Source: Rhyacophila brunnea
Taxonomy: Eukaryota; Arthropoda; Insecta; Trichoptera; Rhyacophilidae
Assembly: GCA_022495005.1 (NCBI GenBank)
Contig: JAGYXB010001862.1
Coordinates: 744,001-808,000, forward strand
DNA length: 64,000 nt
Reading direction: 5' to 3'
In this document: one piece after another, positions 35,961-47,060 of the stretch
How positions within the stretch are numbered: the stretch's first letter is position 1
How the letters are laid out: every line of letters begins with the position of its first letter
Position numbers and translations under genes: made by a program
Notes under the pieces: model-generated
Database searches by the model: none
What the model saw: the letters and a program-made list of their open reading frames with translations, nothing else
Told to the model about the DNA's origin: nothing

Positions 35961-37119
35961 CCTATAATGTAATACCTACAACTATATACACTTTTTTTGG
36001 AGAAAGTATTATTTATAAATAATAAAGAATTATTGGAAAATATTTCATGTTGTATTATATAAAGCATATTTCATACTAAAAGATAGGTACCTAAACGTCT
36101 TAACGAAACTGAAAACTACCTAATATATACAAAAACAATATAAAATATAAGTAATTAACGTATTTATTAATTGTATTTTCATTTAATTAGTAAAATTTTA
36201 TTTTACAGTAGCTTAAAAACTACTTTAAATTTTACAAAAACTGTTTTTGTCCTACGTCTTAGTTATTACGGTTGTCAAACTATTTTAAATGAATAGTAGG
36301 TACCTAAGTTTGATGATGGTTTAGAAGCCGATATATCTATAAACTTAAAAATGAATTTATAAAATAATGTAAAAACTTATTAAAATTGTATACTTATAAT
36401 ATACATGGTTAAATCGTAGTTAAACACTAATATAGGTACCTACTTACTTAACTGCTTACTAATTTAGTGGGCGAACGGAAAATGGGTTAACTATGCCGAT
36501 TTAATAAAAATGCATAGGTACCTATATGCATAAGAGATAATTCGAATGATTTTGTAAATAGAAGAATAGTAATAATAGAAAGTAATCAGAAGCGTAGAAG
36601 TAACAGAATAAAATTGACTAAAGCTCAATATTCTTCTAGCCCTTCTGAAATTAAGTAATTTTTTATTTCGCACACAAAATTCAGTATAATATAGAAAAAA
36701 ACTTATATGTTGCTACATAGCTAGGGATCTATATAGTATGTTATATCCTTAATAAAAATAAGCCCATGTAAAACTCTTTTGAATCGTCAGTATGCGCATG
36801 TTGTAAGTAGATGATTATTAATAATTTTATTATTTAATAACATTATTACTTTTTATCAGCTATCTTATCTATTCAAATAATCAAGGTTCTAAGTTAAGTA
36901 ATAACTAAAATATGTATTGTATATTCCCTGTGGTATTTCGGAAGGAATAATTAAACAATTCAATACCTAAATTGAATTTAAAAACTAAACTTAATTACTA
37001 GAATTATCGTCTTAAGCATTTAACTCCTTTTATCTAAAGCATTCAAACGCTGATTGTAAAAAAAGCCGAAATAGGTTAATTTCTACTAATTGATAATACC
37101 TTTGGGATTGTCGCCAAAA

Positions 37120-37265
37120 GCAACCTTTTGATCGCACTATTCAAGAGTGTCTAGAAGTGGGCGAATACGAGAGAGTGTCGTCTTTCCGCGCTATCATTTG
37201 ACCGAATCTCTCAAGCTCAAGGTCCCGTCTTATCGATTTGTTAATTTTGGAAGGCCTGTCTATTC
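37120..37265. promoter_or_regulatory. Candidate intronic regulatory island
   Basis: A GC-richer strip with GTCTAGAAGTGGGCG, TTTCCGCGC and TCTTATCGATTTGTTAAT (a GATA site next to an AT-rich homeodomain-like site). Not coding as far as I can see. Confidence 0.25.
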
Positions 37266-37881
37266 ATTCACCTTGCGAAAAATTTATCGAAAGACTTTAA
37301 AATTATCACCTTTCTTGTGATTAACTATTTCTGCATTAGTCGAGCTAGCGTAAAATTTAATAAGAAAAATAAATTAAGGGTAGATAGGTATTTATATTCT
37401 AAAGTAAATTTTTATTACATGATCATGAATTGTCAAATACACTTGAAACTTATTAACTTTTTAACTTGGATTATAATCGTAAGTTGCTTGGAAAGTAGGT
37501 AATATCCATTTTTAAACGATAGAAAACATGTTTCTTAATAATAAAAATATGATTGTCCTTAATATTAATATTATTTCGTAATTATTTTAATCTTTAATTA
37601 ATAATAGGGAGGCACTTAATGTGGTATATTAATGCAAATTTTATAAACCAAGTTTTGTATAATTATATTATTTATACCTAATATTTAAGTTTATGGAGAA
37701 AACTGACATTGCATATAATAATATGTACCTAGTTACTTTATTATATTCTATAAAATTATGCAAACATAACCTAGTCTTGTCATAAAGACGATATGAAAGC
37801 TGAAATAGCTTTCGAATTTATAATAGATACTTACGTCTAAAGAATTTTATAATTTTAATATAAATTAATCAACTATTGCAG

Positions 37882-37914
37882 AATTAATTACTTAGGTAAT
37901 TAATTACTTAGGTA
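37882..37914. repeat. Tandem duplication of a 16-bp unit
   Basis: AATTAATTACTTAGGT occurs twice head to tail. The unit ends in AGGT and the junction recreates TAGGTAA. Confidence 0.9.
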
Positions 37915-39297
37915 AATCCGGCCATGATATTCTGACTGTTAAATAATATTAGGCAGTGGCGAAATGTGGAGGTAGGCTGTTAAGATCCGACATAAATTAT
38001 GTATTCTTAATTCAACGAAAATAAATAAGTACGACTGATAAAGTTTAGTGTGCACTATTTGATGCTTACCTCCAACCTTCGACACTGATATTAGATACCT
38101 ACATACCTCCTATTTTAATATTTCACAACTTACAGCGCGTAGTCATGATTTGATCCCCTTATAGGATAGGTACTAACTGTATGAGACAGTCGGCGCGGTA
38201 TACCTGCGCGGGGTTGATAGGTGAATACATACATAAAATACGCAACCATTAGATGGCGTTATTGAATGCGCAATATTAACGTACCATTTAATCATCTCAT
38301 GTAACAACGTTTTATGAAACTCAAAAACATTTACAACGCAATAACTGCAATAAATATAATTTCAATTTTCTCTGTATTATTGCATGAAGGTACCTAGAAA
38401 TTGCGAATAAACGATTTTTTTAATTTTCCACAAAAAGCATTATGGGATTAAGTGAGATAGGTGGTATTATACCCATTGGTGGTAAAATATTAGATATATT
38501 TTGGATGTCGCACGTAAATTTAATCCCATTTTGATAATAAGTGCCCTTCTTCTAAGTTGGTTTTGATTAAGTATTATTATTTAAATTTTCTGTATACTTA
38601 CATTGACATGGAAATGCCATCTAATAATCAGATGTTATTATTGAAAAATGGGAATCATTTGTCACATATAGAAATCTTAAGTATTGTATTAGCATTTTAA
38701 TACTTGAATTCAGCAAATATTATAATGTATATCATAACGTATAAATAAATGCATGACACTAGTGTAAACTAATAGTAGGTACTTATAAAATGATATGGTT
38801 ATGTTTCTCAACATTAATTATTTTAGTCACAGTGATCTAAAGTCGTAATGATTTGACGAAGAGTTCAGTGTACACGATCGATTCAATTGACAAGTCAGTA
38901 ACCAAGCGAAGTATCACTCAATACAAATATAATATCGTTCCTAAAATCTTTGAACTGCGGCCAAATTAGGGCTTACACTAAACGAACTTGTATGGTGCAC
39001 GTTCCTTTCAGATTAAAAAAAATAGTAGAATAATATATATGCCCAGCTTAATATGTTATCTTATTTTATTATAAATATTACACCTATGCAATGCCTGTCT
39101 AAATATATCTAATACTGCCTAATAAATATTGTAAATATTTAGCCTCTAAAACAGAGACCCACTAAAACTATTCGATAGGTTGGAAAATGGACAATACTTT
39201 AATCATATGAAATGTATAATTTTATTTAGACGTGATTTATTTTCTACGAGATCTCTTCTACGAGAAATCATTGATGCATGTTTTGACTAGTATGCTA

Positions 39298-39528
39298 CGG
39301 GATTTCCGAGGGGCTTAAGCTTCAGCCTATAACGTCGTGGTTCCCACACTTAAATCCTGGGTCTTGCAAGTACATAATACTGTTTTTCAATTTGTGTTTG
39401 ACCAGAGGATGGACCTAATACGTTGAACAAATGGCTAACATCGTAAAAACAAAAATCTGTTAATACAAGTATTCACTTTGTGGAGACCCATATGGTCTTA
39501 TTAGGATCGGACATGTTAAAAAAAAAGT
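39298..39528 (+). repeat. Composite SINE plus tail module, + strand copy
   Basis: A degraded head (GGGATTTCCGAGGGGCTTAAG, B-box relic TTAAATCCTGGGTC) is followed by the SINE body (GAGGATGGACCTAATACG) and tail (GTAAAAACAAAAATCTGTTAA). The extra module with GGAGACCCATATGGTC and GGATCGGACATG ends in an A run. It links the body and tail modules in one copy, confirming their order. Confidence 0.75.
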
Positions 39529-39754
39529 TAAACTTCAATTCTACATATTTCAGCTCGCATTTTGGTGGATTTATCTTTTAAATACAAAAGATTATTTTAT
39601 GAACTAAATTTAAGGAGGTGTACTTACTATTTACCTATCTTTTTACTTATTAATTACCCAAAATGATTAAAAATTAGCCTTTTCAACATTAATTTAAGTT
39701 GGAATCGTAACTTAGTTTAACGTTGAAGAAGTCATTGTATTTTACCTAAACTGA

Positions 39755-39801
39755 TCATAATAATAATAATAATATAACAATAATAATATAGATAATAATA
39801 A
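39755..39801. repeat. AT-rich trinucleotide-type microsatellite
   Basis: A run of imperfect AATAAT units with interruptions. Confidence 0.8.
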
Positions 39802-41313
39802 GTATCTACATAAATTATTAAGTATATTATATCAAGTACAGTTATGTGGAATGTTTTAATATCATAATACTCTAACAAGGAACCAAGCATTGGCATTGGT
39901 TGCAAAACTAATCCAAACGTATTACAAACAAGCAAACCATTTATTGTATACTGTAATAGGTATAGAGAGAAAGCTGGGACAAAATAACATAGGTCCTACC
40001 TACTTTATTTTATTCTTAATATTCAATCATTTTAAACTATAAAAGATGCGATGTAGGACGTTTCAAATACCCACTATACGTACCTAAACGCATAGGTACC
40101 TTCTTTGTAAAATTTAAACAAAGGAAAGACGTTTTTTTAAAATAATGTAGATAAATAGGTATAAATTTTCTCAGTTAATAGCAATTTTTAATTCTTAATA
40201 TCGTCTTGCATCTCATATTGTTTCAATTTGTTATTCTCTCGCGTTACTATCGATATACTTAATCTTAATTTAACGTTAACACCACATAACTCACTGGCTC
40301 TCCGTATTTATATTAAACCATCGATATGGTAATGGGACAATAATTCGACGCCGCACTGTCGAATGAAATAAATATACGTTTTATACAGAAAGTAGACGTT
40401 TAATTGTATACAGTTTCTATCTACTACTTAGTAATTTTAATATTTTTGCTCTTACTACATACCACTAACATAATATTTTTTTTTTATTGCGGATTGAAAA
40501 TTATCACGCCTGAGGCTTTATATAAAAATAAAAGAACTCCCTTCAAGTTAGAACTTAAACATATGCACAATTAAATCACTATTTACGTGTACATATTTAA
40601 ATAATTATATATTTTAAATATAAACAATAATATTAAATACATATTTTGATAGTACCTATAATTCACGAACGTCTATTTATTTTCGAATATCATTTGATTG
40701 CGTGGCGCCCAGATGTCCCGGCGTCGAATCGTCCTAGACCCAAATATATAATATACCCTTCAATACGAAATTGAATACTTATTGAACAGTAACCTTTTTC
40801 AGGCGGTTCGAGCCCTTTGATTTATCTGTAAAGGTGTGGTCTGTGATAGGAAAGTAAGTCTGCTGAGTTGCGGTGAGTAACGAAAAGACAGGAATAGTAA
40901 CAATACGCGACGTTCGATCGACCGCCTGTTAACGCTTTAATAATAGACTAGATCAGACTTATAATAGGTTAAATCAAATGATTTTGTTCGGCTTAGTAAC
41001 GTATTTGTTATTGGATTGCTATTTTACCTTGATGAGCTATCATTAGCAATACACATTGTTACGAATATATACAATTATAAAATTAGTTAATATTGCATTC
41101 TTTGACTTCACATAATATTTTCATTTTATGATTGTTTAGTTAACATTCCAACACATTGAATAAGTTATATTTCCATGAACGTATTTTTTCAAAAACTGAT
41201 AAGTTCACATAATATTATGGCCATCTAACAAAAAATACTTAGGTACCAGCTTACATATTCCCGTCAAAAGCATACGAAAAAATATCGGTATGTGTACTTA
41301 TGTACGCGCGTTA

Positions 41314-41745
41314 GAAGTTATACTTCTTTGGCGTAACAAAACAAAAACAGAACTTCTGATAACCTTGATTCTTCGACTAGCTCTTAATTATCTTGTTAAA
41401 TTACACACTCAAGAAAAATGGCCGCTTATTAGAGCGGCGTTGGTCTATTTCTATACACTTTAAGTTAGGTATATATTACTTAATTTAATTATTTCTCGTT
41501 GTTTTTATTTTTAAAGTAACAACTGTCACTCTGACGTTTAATCATTTGTTTACGTAAGAAATTGCAAATCGCCGACAATAATAAATTCGTTGCCTAGGCA
41601 ACGGAACAATTCTACTATCAATTTTCCGTTTGTATACAGCTGACTGAATTGCAGCTAACTTCATACTGTCGCGTACTTTCGTAACGGTGTGTGCGCGCAG
41701 TTCTCAATTTCACTCTATGAAATGCCCCATAAGAAGTATAACTTC
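41314..41745. mobile_element. A-family element, copy 1
   Basis: The ends are inverted: GAAGTTATACTTCTTTGGCG on the left and the inverse of GAAGTTATACTTCTTATGGG on the right. The outermost 13 bases are themselves a palindrome (GAAGTTATACTTC). Homology with the copy at 43656 continues about 35 bases further left (CGGTATGTGTACTTATGTAC). Interior landmarks are CTCTTAATTATCTTGTTAAA, TTACACACTCAAGAAAAA and GCCGACAATAATAAATTCG. It is noncoding. The superfamily is unknown. Confidence 0.8.
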
Positions 41746-42876
41746 AAAAATCTTTAAAAACTTAACCACTTTCAAAAAGTGATAGGTACATTAGACGAAT
41801 ATAAACCAATACCGATGTGCACGATTTTATTTTGTTTATCTATTCAGTTTAATTCAAGATTCATCGAGTAATAAAAATGAGCGTATTAGATACTTTAATT
41901 TCAAAATACAAAACAATGCAAAAAAACTACCGTTGAACATACCGTTTGTGACTTGTGACGAATGTGACGAACATTTCATATTATATTAACATTATACCTA
42001 CAGTTACACCAGGACAAATTGTTTGTGCTATCTTTACCTACTTAAATCAAAATGTTAATGTTATTGTTTGATGTTAAATATTCGTAGATATAAAGGCAAT
42101 TAATTTACTGTCAATAATAATTGAAAAGAAGATGGCACAGCGGTAACAACTGACATTTAAACAAAAAAATATATATCACTGTAAACCTATTAACCCGGTG
42201 ATTATTAACATTATCTATTATTGGAATACATACTGTCTCATTCGCAGAATGTCACATCTATATATTTGTGTAAATAAGTACCTACCTACCTGCATATCTT
42301 ATGTTTCAAGTCAATTTACCCAAATGTGTCATTAATATTTTATATGTTAGTAATTATCATCATTGAGCTCTCGTACCGAAAACAAGAATTAATTAGATTT
42401 AAAATTACTTGAAAGACTTCATATTTCATTTTGTTTTTTTTAAGTATTGCATGGATTAAAAAAATAAAACTTTGTTTTTGTTCATTATTTCTTAATCAAA
42501 ATGGTTATATTAAAATTATATAACGGCAATTCGTAAAGCGTATGTTTCGTAAAAAATACTGATTTTATTTATATGACAGTAATAAGTAAAGGTAGATGAA
42601 AATTTACACAATGTGTTATTTTAATCATAAAATATTGAAAAAACGTCACAGAGGATTCAATATTAATTAAATAACGCAGATATTAGAAAATTTATAATAT
42701 TAATTTGATGTAGAAATATACGTTTATATTTGTTACCTACTACTAAATATTAACATCTACTTACTTAGTATTGATAATGATCTCAATATTTTTTACATAA
42801 AAGAGTTATGGAGAGGTTATAATATTAATAAGAATGTAGGTATTTATTTATTGATCATTTTAATATTCCTGCGAAA

Positions 42877-43133
42877 CTATTCTATACAGGCGGCTATCGA
42901 CGGTAGTTTATCGTATTTATGTATTGAGGTGGTTAATTGTTACAATAAGTTTAAACTGTGCAAGCTCCTTTCTTGGCTATGTTAACTTTTAGAGTGAAAT
43001 AGATAGTTTTGACAGTTTAGTTTAGACAGTTAACTTATTGTAACAATTAACCGCCTCAATACATAAGTATGATAAAGTGATAATAAATAATATTTATCAC
43101 TTAGCCGTCGATACCGCCTTGTGTATAGAGTAG
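42877..43133. mobile_element. Foldback MITE, copy 2
   Basis: The ends CTATTCTATACAGGCGGCTA and the inverse near 43110-43133 enclose inverted arms with GTATTGAGGTGGTTAATTGT and its complement (GACAGTTAACTTATTGTAAC). The loop is longer than in copy 1 and the arms are less perfect. Confidence 0.8.
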
Positions 43134-43655
43134 ATCCACTGAGTAGCATACCAATGTTTTTAGGTATATAGCTTTTATATTGTAGGTATGCTTACCTAGT
43201 TGGCAATGCAAACAGCGAAAGGTAGGCGCGAAAATGTTTTCCTTAAAAATACCGTTTGAAGTAAGAAGCATAAAAGTGCATTAATTTTGTCAAACAACAT
43301 GCTAAATACACAATTATTGGAACAACAAACACGCGGTTCGACTGAAACTTGTGTAAACATCGCGGCAAAACAGTGACGTCCTTGGGTAAATGTGGCCCAA
43401 GCGCAGGGACTCCAAATGACGGATGGTCCTGCAATTTTTATACTACAATATTAAATTAGCTATCTTCAAATATTTATTAGTAATATTAGTAGGTAAATAT
43501 AGCGGAAAAGCTTTCTTACGCGTGTAAGTTTTAAATCATTTTTATTAAATATTAGGCGATGTAGGTATAACAAATAATCAAGTATAGCATAATTAACTAA
43601 TCCAAATAATCATTACAACAATTTTAAAAAAATCGGTGTGTGTAGGTACTTATGT

Positions 43656-44173
43656 ACGCGCGTTAGCAGTAATACTTATTTGGTGTAACAAAACAAAAAC
43701 AAAACTTGTGATAAAACTAGATTCTTCGACTTGCTCTTAATTATCTTGTTAAATTACACACTCAAGAAAAAGGACCGCTTATTGGAACTCCGTTGGTTTA
43801 TTTCTATACACTTTAACTTATATCACTAAACTATATAAATATTTATCGTTGTTTTTATTTTTAAATTAACAACTGCCACTAGGACGTTTAATAGTTTGTT
43901 TACGTAAAGAATTGCAAATGGCCGACAATAATAAATTCGCTGCCTAGTAACGGAGCAATTCTAGACTATAATATTATACTGTATAATCGTCACGATTGCA
44001 GTATTATTCTGTGACGTAATGGTTGTGCGTTCGGCTGATAACCGAACAATCGTTGGTTTGAATCCAATCGAGTGTGTTTTTTTGTGTGAAAAAATAAATT
44101 ATGTGTTACATGTCACACATCAAAAATACACTCTGATCTGATTTTCCAATCGCGCCTAAAGAAGTATAACTTC
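43656..44173. mobile_element. A-family element, copy 2, with nested insertion
   Basis: It is colinear with 41314-41745 through GCCGACAATAATAAATTCGC. It then differs because a tRNA-like SINE segment (43990-44130) lies where copy 1 has other sequence, and it ends with the same inverted terminus (AAAGAAGTATAACTTC). The left flank reads TGTAGGTACTTATG where copy 1 reads TGTACTTATG. Confidence 0.8.
43990..44130 (+). mobile_element. tRNA-derived SINE of a second type
   Basis: GACGTAATGGTTGTGCG (A-box region), a 5-bp anticodon stem TTCGG-CTGATAA-CCGAA with an apparent GAT anticodon, and a B box GTTGGTTTGAATCCAATC form a tRNA-like head. It is followed by a non-tRNA body. The acceptor arm does not close, so a functional tRNA gene is unlikely. 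It sits inside the A-family copy. Confidence 0.6.
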
Positions 44174-44354
44174 AAAAATCAAACAGAGAAAATACGCCTC
44201 TAAATCTGTGGGTCGATAAAATCTTCGGTGTGGGAAATTCTCATGATATATTTTTCAATGTGTGCTATTTTTCTACTGAATCAGTTGAAGGTTTAGCTAA
44301 TAACTGCAGACTATTTTTGGTAAATAAACTATGTTAATAAAATTATTGCATCTG

Positions 44355-44646
44355 CGCATCTATTCTATACACAAGACTGCTATCGGCAGCTATCGAGGGT
44401 AGTTTTTCATATGTTTGTATCAAAGTATTATAATTGTTACAATTAGTTAGCCGTCTAAACTAAACAGTCAAAACTGTCTATCTCGCTCTAAAATTTTTCA
44501 CAGCCAAGAGAGGTGCTGTTAAAACATTGGACTTATTGTTACAATTACAACTAACTTACTGTAATTTTTACAAAAATTGCTAATATTTCGATACAAACCT
44601 ACCCTCTATAGCTGCCGATAGCAGTCTTGTGTATAGAATAGATGCG
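44355..44646. mobile_element. Foldback MITE, copy 3
   Basis: The terminal inverted repeats are about 46 bp with few mismatches. They begin CGCATCTATTCTATACACAA and include CTGCTATCGGCAGCTATCGA; the mirror image ends at 44646. The inner arms carry TGTATCAAA and ATTGTTACAATTAGT words shared with copies 1 and 2. It is noncoding. Confidence 0.85.
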
Positions 44647-45557
44647 TGAGTAGTGGTTGTGGGCGTTGTGGCTACATCGGGGATTTACTAGATTAATTAA
44701 ATGGAAAAAATGCATTTCTATAATTTATTGTGTAACTACCTACCCAAAAGTGTTAAATAGGTAAACAAATAATATTCTTAGACAACATTTTTTTTCTTTA
44801 TTAGTGTAACATACATTTATATCCTTATATAGGTACACACTGTAATATGTGGTGCATTGACTAGTGACAAATAAAAAAAGATATGCTTACATTATATATT
44901 TATTTATTAAAATTATAAGTGGGTATATAAATAAATAACTACGTAATGAAATTATACAAAAATCCATGCTGGAAAGTTTTCGAGCATTGCCTTTTATTCA
45001 TTTAATGAGAAAGTACTATGGAAAACCACTGAGACTTATGATACGCCACTGTACCGCTGGGTAAGGAGCTTTCCCTCGAACAGTGTAGAATTTCAAAAGT
45101 CCCGTAGACTAAAAGCTTTGACGAACTCCAACCCGGCTTAGCTTTCGCCAGAGCAGGCGCCTCAAAAGCATTTTTCTTCTACAACTTTACTTACTCCTTC
45201 GCGCTATCATGCGTCCTGGCTATTCCGTTAAGTCACGCAATTGTCTCGGCGATCGCTTTTCTCACGAGTTTTTTTACTCACCAATATAAATATATTGCGT
45301 AGTATAACATCGTATTGTTGGCATACAATTAAAATCGAGTATCAACTGGGTATTTACACAATTAAATGAACATTAGATAATTTTATTTTAATCACAAACT
45401 ATTAATCGGCATTACCAGTGACTTAGGTTTTTCCTTTCTGTTTTCCTCACTGTTGAGCACCGTAACTCCTTCTAAATGTTCTAGTTATGTATCTACGAGA
45501 TTAAAATCCCCGTTTCGTGAGGCAGTCAAGATACCAATGGGTTTTTTATAGCAATGA

Positions 45558-45790
45558 AAATTTTATATGTCTAGCTAGCATGTTGAGAGGCCTATAGCAT
45601 CCTTCACCTGATCAGACCATCGTTTAGGCGACTTCCCTCTTTTACACCGACCATTTGCTATTAGCCTATTTAAATTATTGTTTTTCTTCAGGCTGTACAG
45701 CCCGAGAACTAAGAGTTCTTCGAAGATACATTTTAGAGGAATGGTCTATCACGTTTATATTTTTCAGAACGAGGTTATTCATCGGAGACT
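45558..45790 (-). pseudogene. Non-LTR retrotransposon C-terminus relic
   Basis: On the minus strand one frame reads NNLVLKNINVIDHSSKMYLR and then SSRAVQPEEKQ before a stop. An adjacent frame reads LIANGRCKRGKSPKRWSDQV followed by KDAIGLSTC. The G-R-x-P-K-R-W-S-D-Q-x-K signature is typical of the C-terminal tail of LINE reverse transcriptases. The frames are offset, so it is dead. The earlier NNLVL portion is assigned only by adjacency. Confidence 0.6.
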
Positions 45791-46034
45791 TACGTAGGTT
45801 ACCGTAGGTAGCAGTGATAAAGGGTGGAGGAATACTTTGGAGATCCAAAATAAATCGTGCACACTAAGCTTTGTCAGACATACTTATTTATTTACTTATT
45901 ATGATTGTTAGATTCACAGTTACTTTAATATTAACAGAACAGGTTGACACCTTTTAGAGGAAGATTAAGACATGAAGTGTGGAGAATTGCATAAAATCAT
46001 GAATTGTAAGTACCTACTAGGTACCAGAGTTCTC

Positions 46035-46165
46035 CACAGAGAACTCCCAAGCCTAAACTGGGCAGGTCATGTCTAGTGCGTGCCATAAAATAATCCTCGT
46101 AAAGAAAGGAGTTCAGTCAGTAGGAAGACAAAGAATAAAGAAGACGTAGATTGCCCATAAATGTG
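46035..46165 (+). pseudogene. Possible second LINE C-terminus relic
   Basis: Fragments LNWAGHV and KGVQSVGRQRIKKT, with stops between, recall W-A-G-H-V...V-G-R-x-R-x-R-W of LINE proteins. It is heavily degraded. It lies on the opposite strand from the 45558-45790 relic, so the two are separate insertions or an inverted pair. Confidence 0.35.
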
Positions 46166-46769
46166 AACTTGTGCAAAAAATGCTGAAATGTATCTTTTCA
46201 CATTAAAGAGAACAGCGAAAGCTAGATATTGAAATCAATTTCCATTTTTACTATGTAATACCTATGTATAGGTATTTTAAATACATCATGACTGTGTATC
46301 TTACCTATCAAATCATAACAAAGTACAATACGCTCAATATAATAAAATTAAGGAAATAATTAATTCTTATTGTCAAATTAATCGAGTCTATTGGAGGTGT
46401 GACTGGAAAATCAAATTACCCCGGTAGATAACACCACCTACCTCCATCGAAAGGTAAACAATTATGCAAGATAAAATTAATAAACTAAGATTTTTATTAC
46501 AACACTGAAAGATGTTATTTAAATTAAATTTTTAAGTTACTTTTTATAAAATTACGACATAGATTAAAATACATAACAAATTCTTTTTAATCGTTCTTCG
46601 ATCTATCTGCATACCAAATAGCTCTTAGGTCTTATTAGCATATAGAGAATCAATATGCATAATGCTGCCTCGTATCTTCTTGAGGATTTTGTATATTCTT
46701 TCTCTCTCTGTCTTTGAAGGATCAGATGGTAAATCATTAAGATAATGTCAATAATTCGTAATTAATTAT

Positions 46770-47060
46770 ATCGAGAGACAATCGGCAGTGTGGTATGAGC
46801 GGACCGCGTGGGCAGCCAACTCGATCTTCGAATGGGAGAACAGAAGCGTATGTCAGGTATAATTGGCAGAAATTCTATTCGATAGGCCTCATTCAGAAAA
46901 TGTAAATGTATCCGCCAGAGAATAAATGAAGAGTGCGCATAAATCTTGAGTCATATTCTTGTCTTTTTTTATTATTTAGCGCCACAATTTATCGAACAAT
47001 GGCGGTGGAGGCGGTGAATTTTATTCGCCGTTTTGAAGTTCAATTCAAGGTAAATGCATG
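46770..47060. promoter_or_regulatory. Candidate intronic regulatory island or cryptic exon
   Basis: This is a GC-richer strip. Its right part, 46980-47049, has a pyrimidine-rich tract and TTTAG in front and AAG|GTAAAT behind. One frame is open through all 70 bases (containing MAVEAVNFIRRFEVQFK). The phase needed to join the MSRRKQ exon would hit a stop, so it is not a simple next exon. It contains GAACAATGGCGG, a consensus-like SOX site. Confidence 0.3.

Noticed and set aside
44005..44070. Possible tRNA-Ile gene with a GAT anticodon.
   Set aside because: The anticodon arm is well formed but the acceptor stem does not close, GAT is not the usual eukaryotic isoleucine anticodon, and the segment is nested in a repeat.
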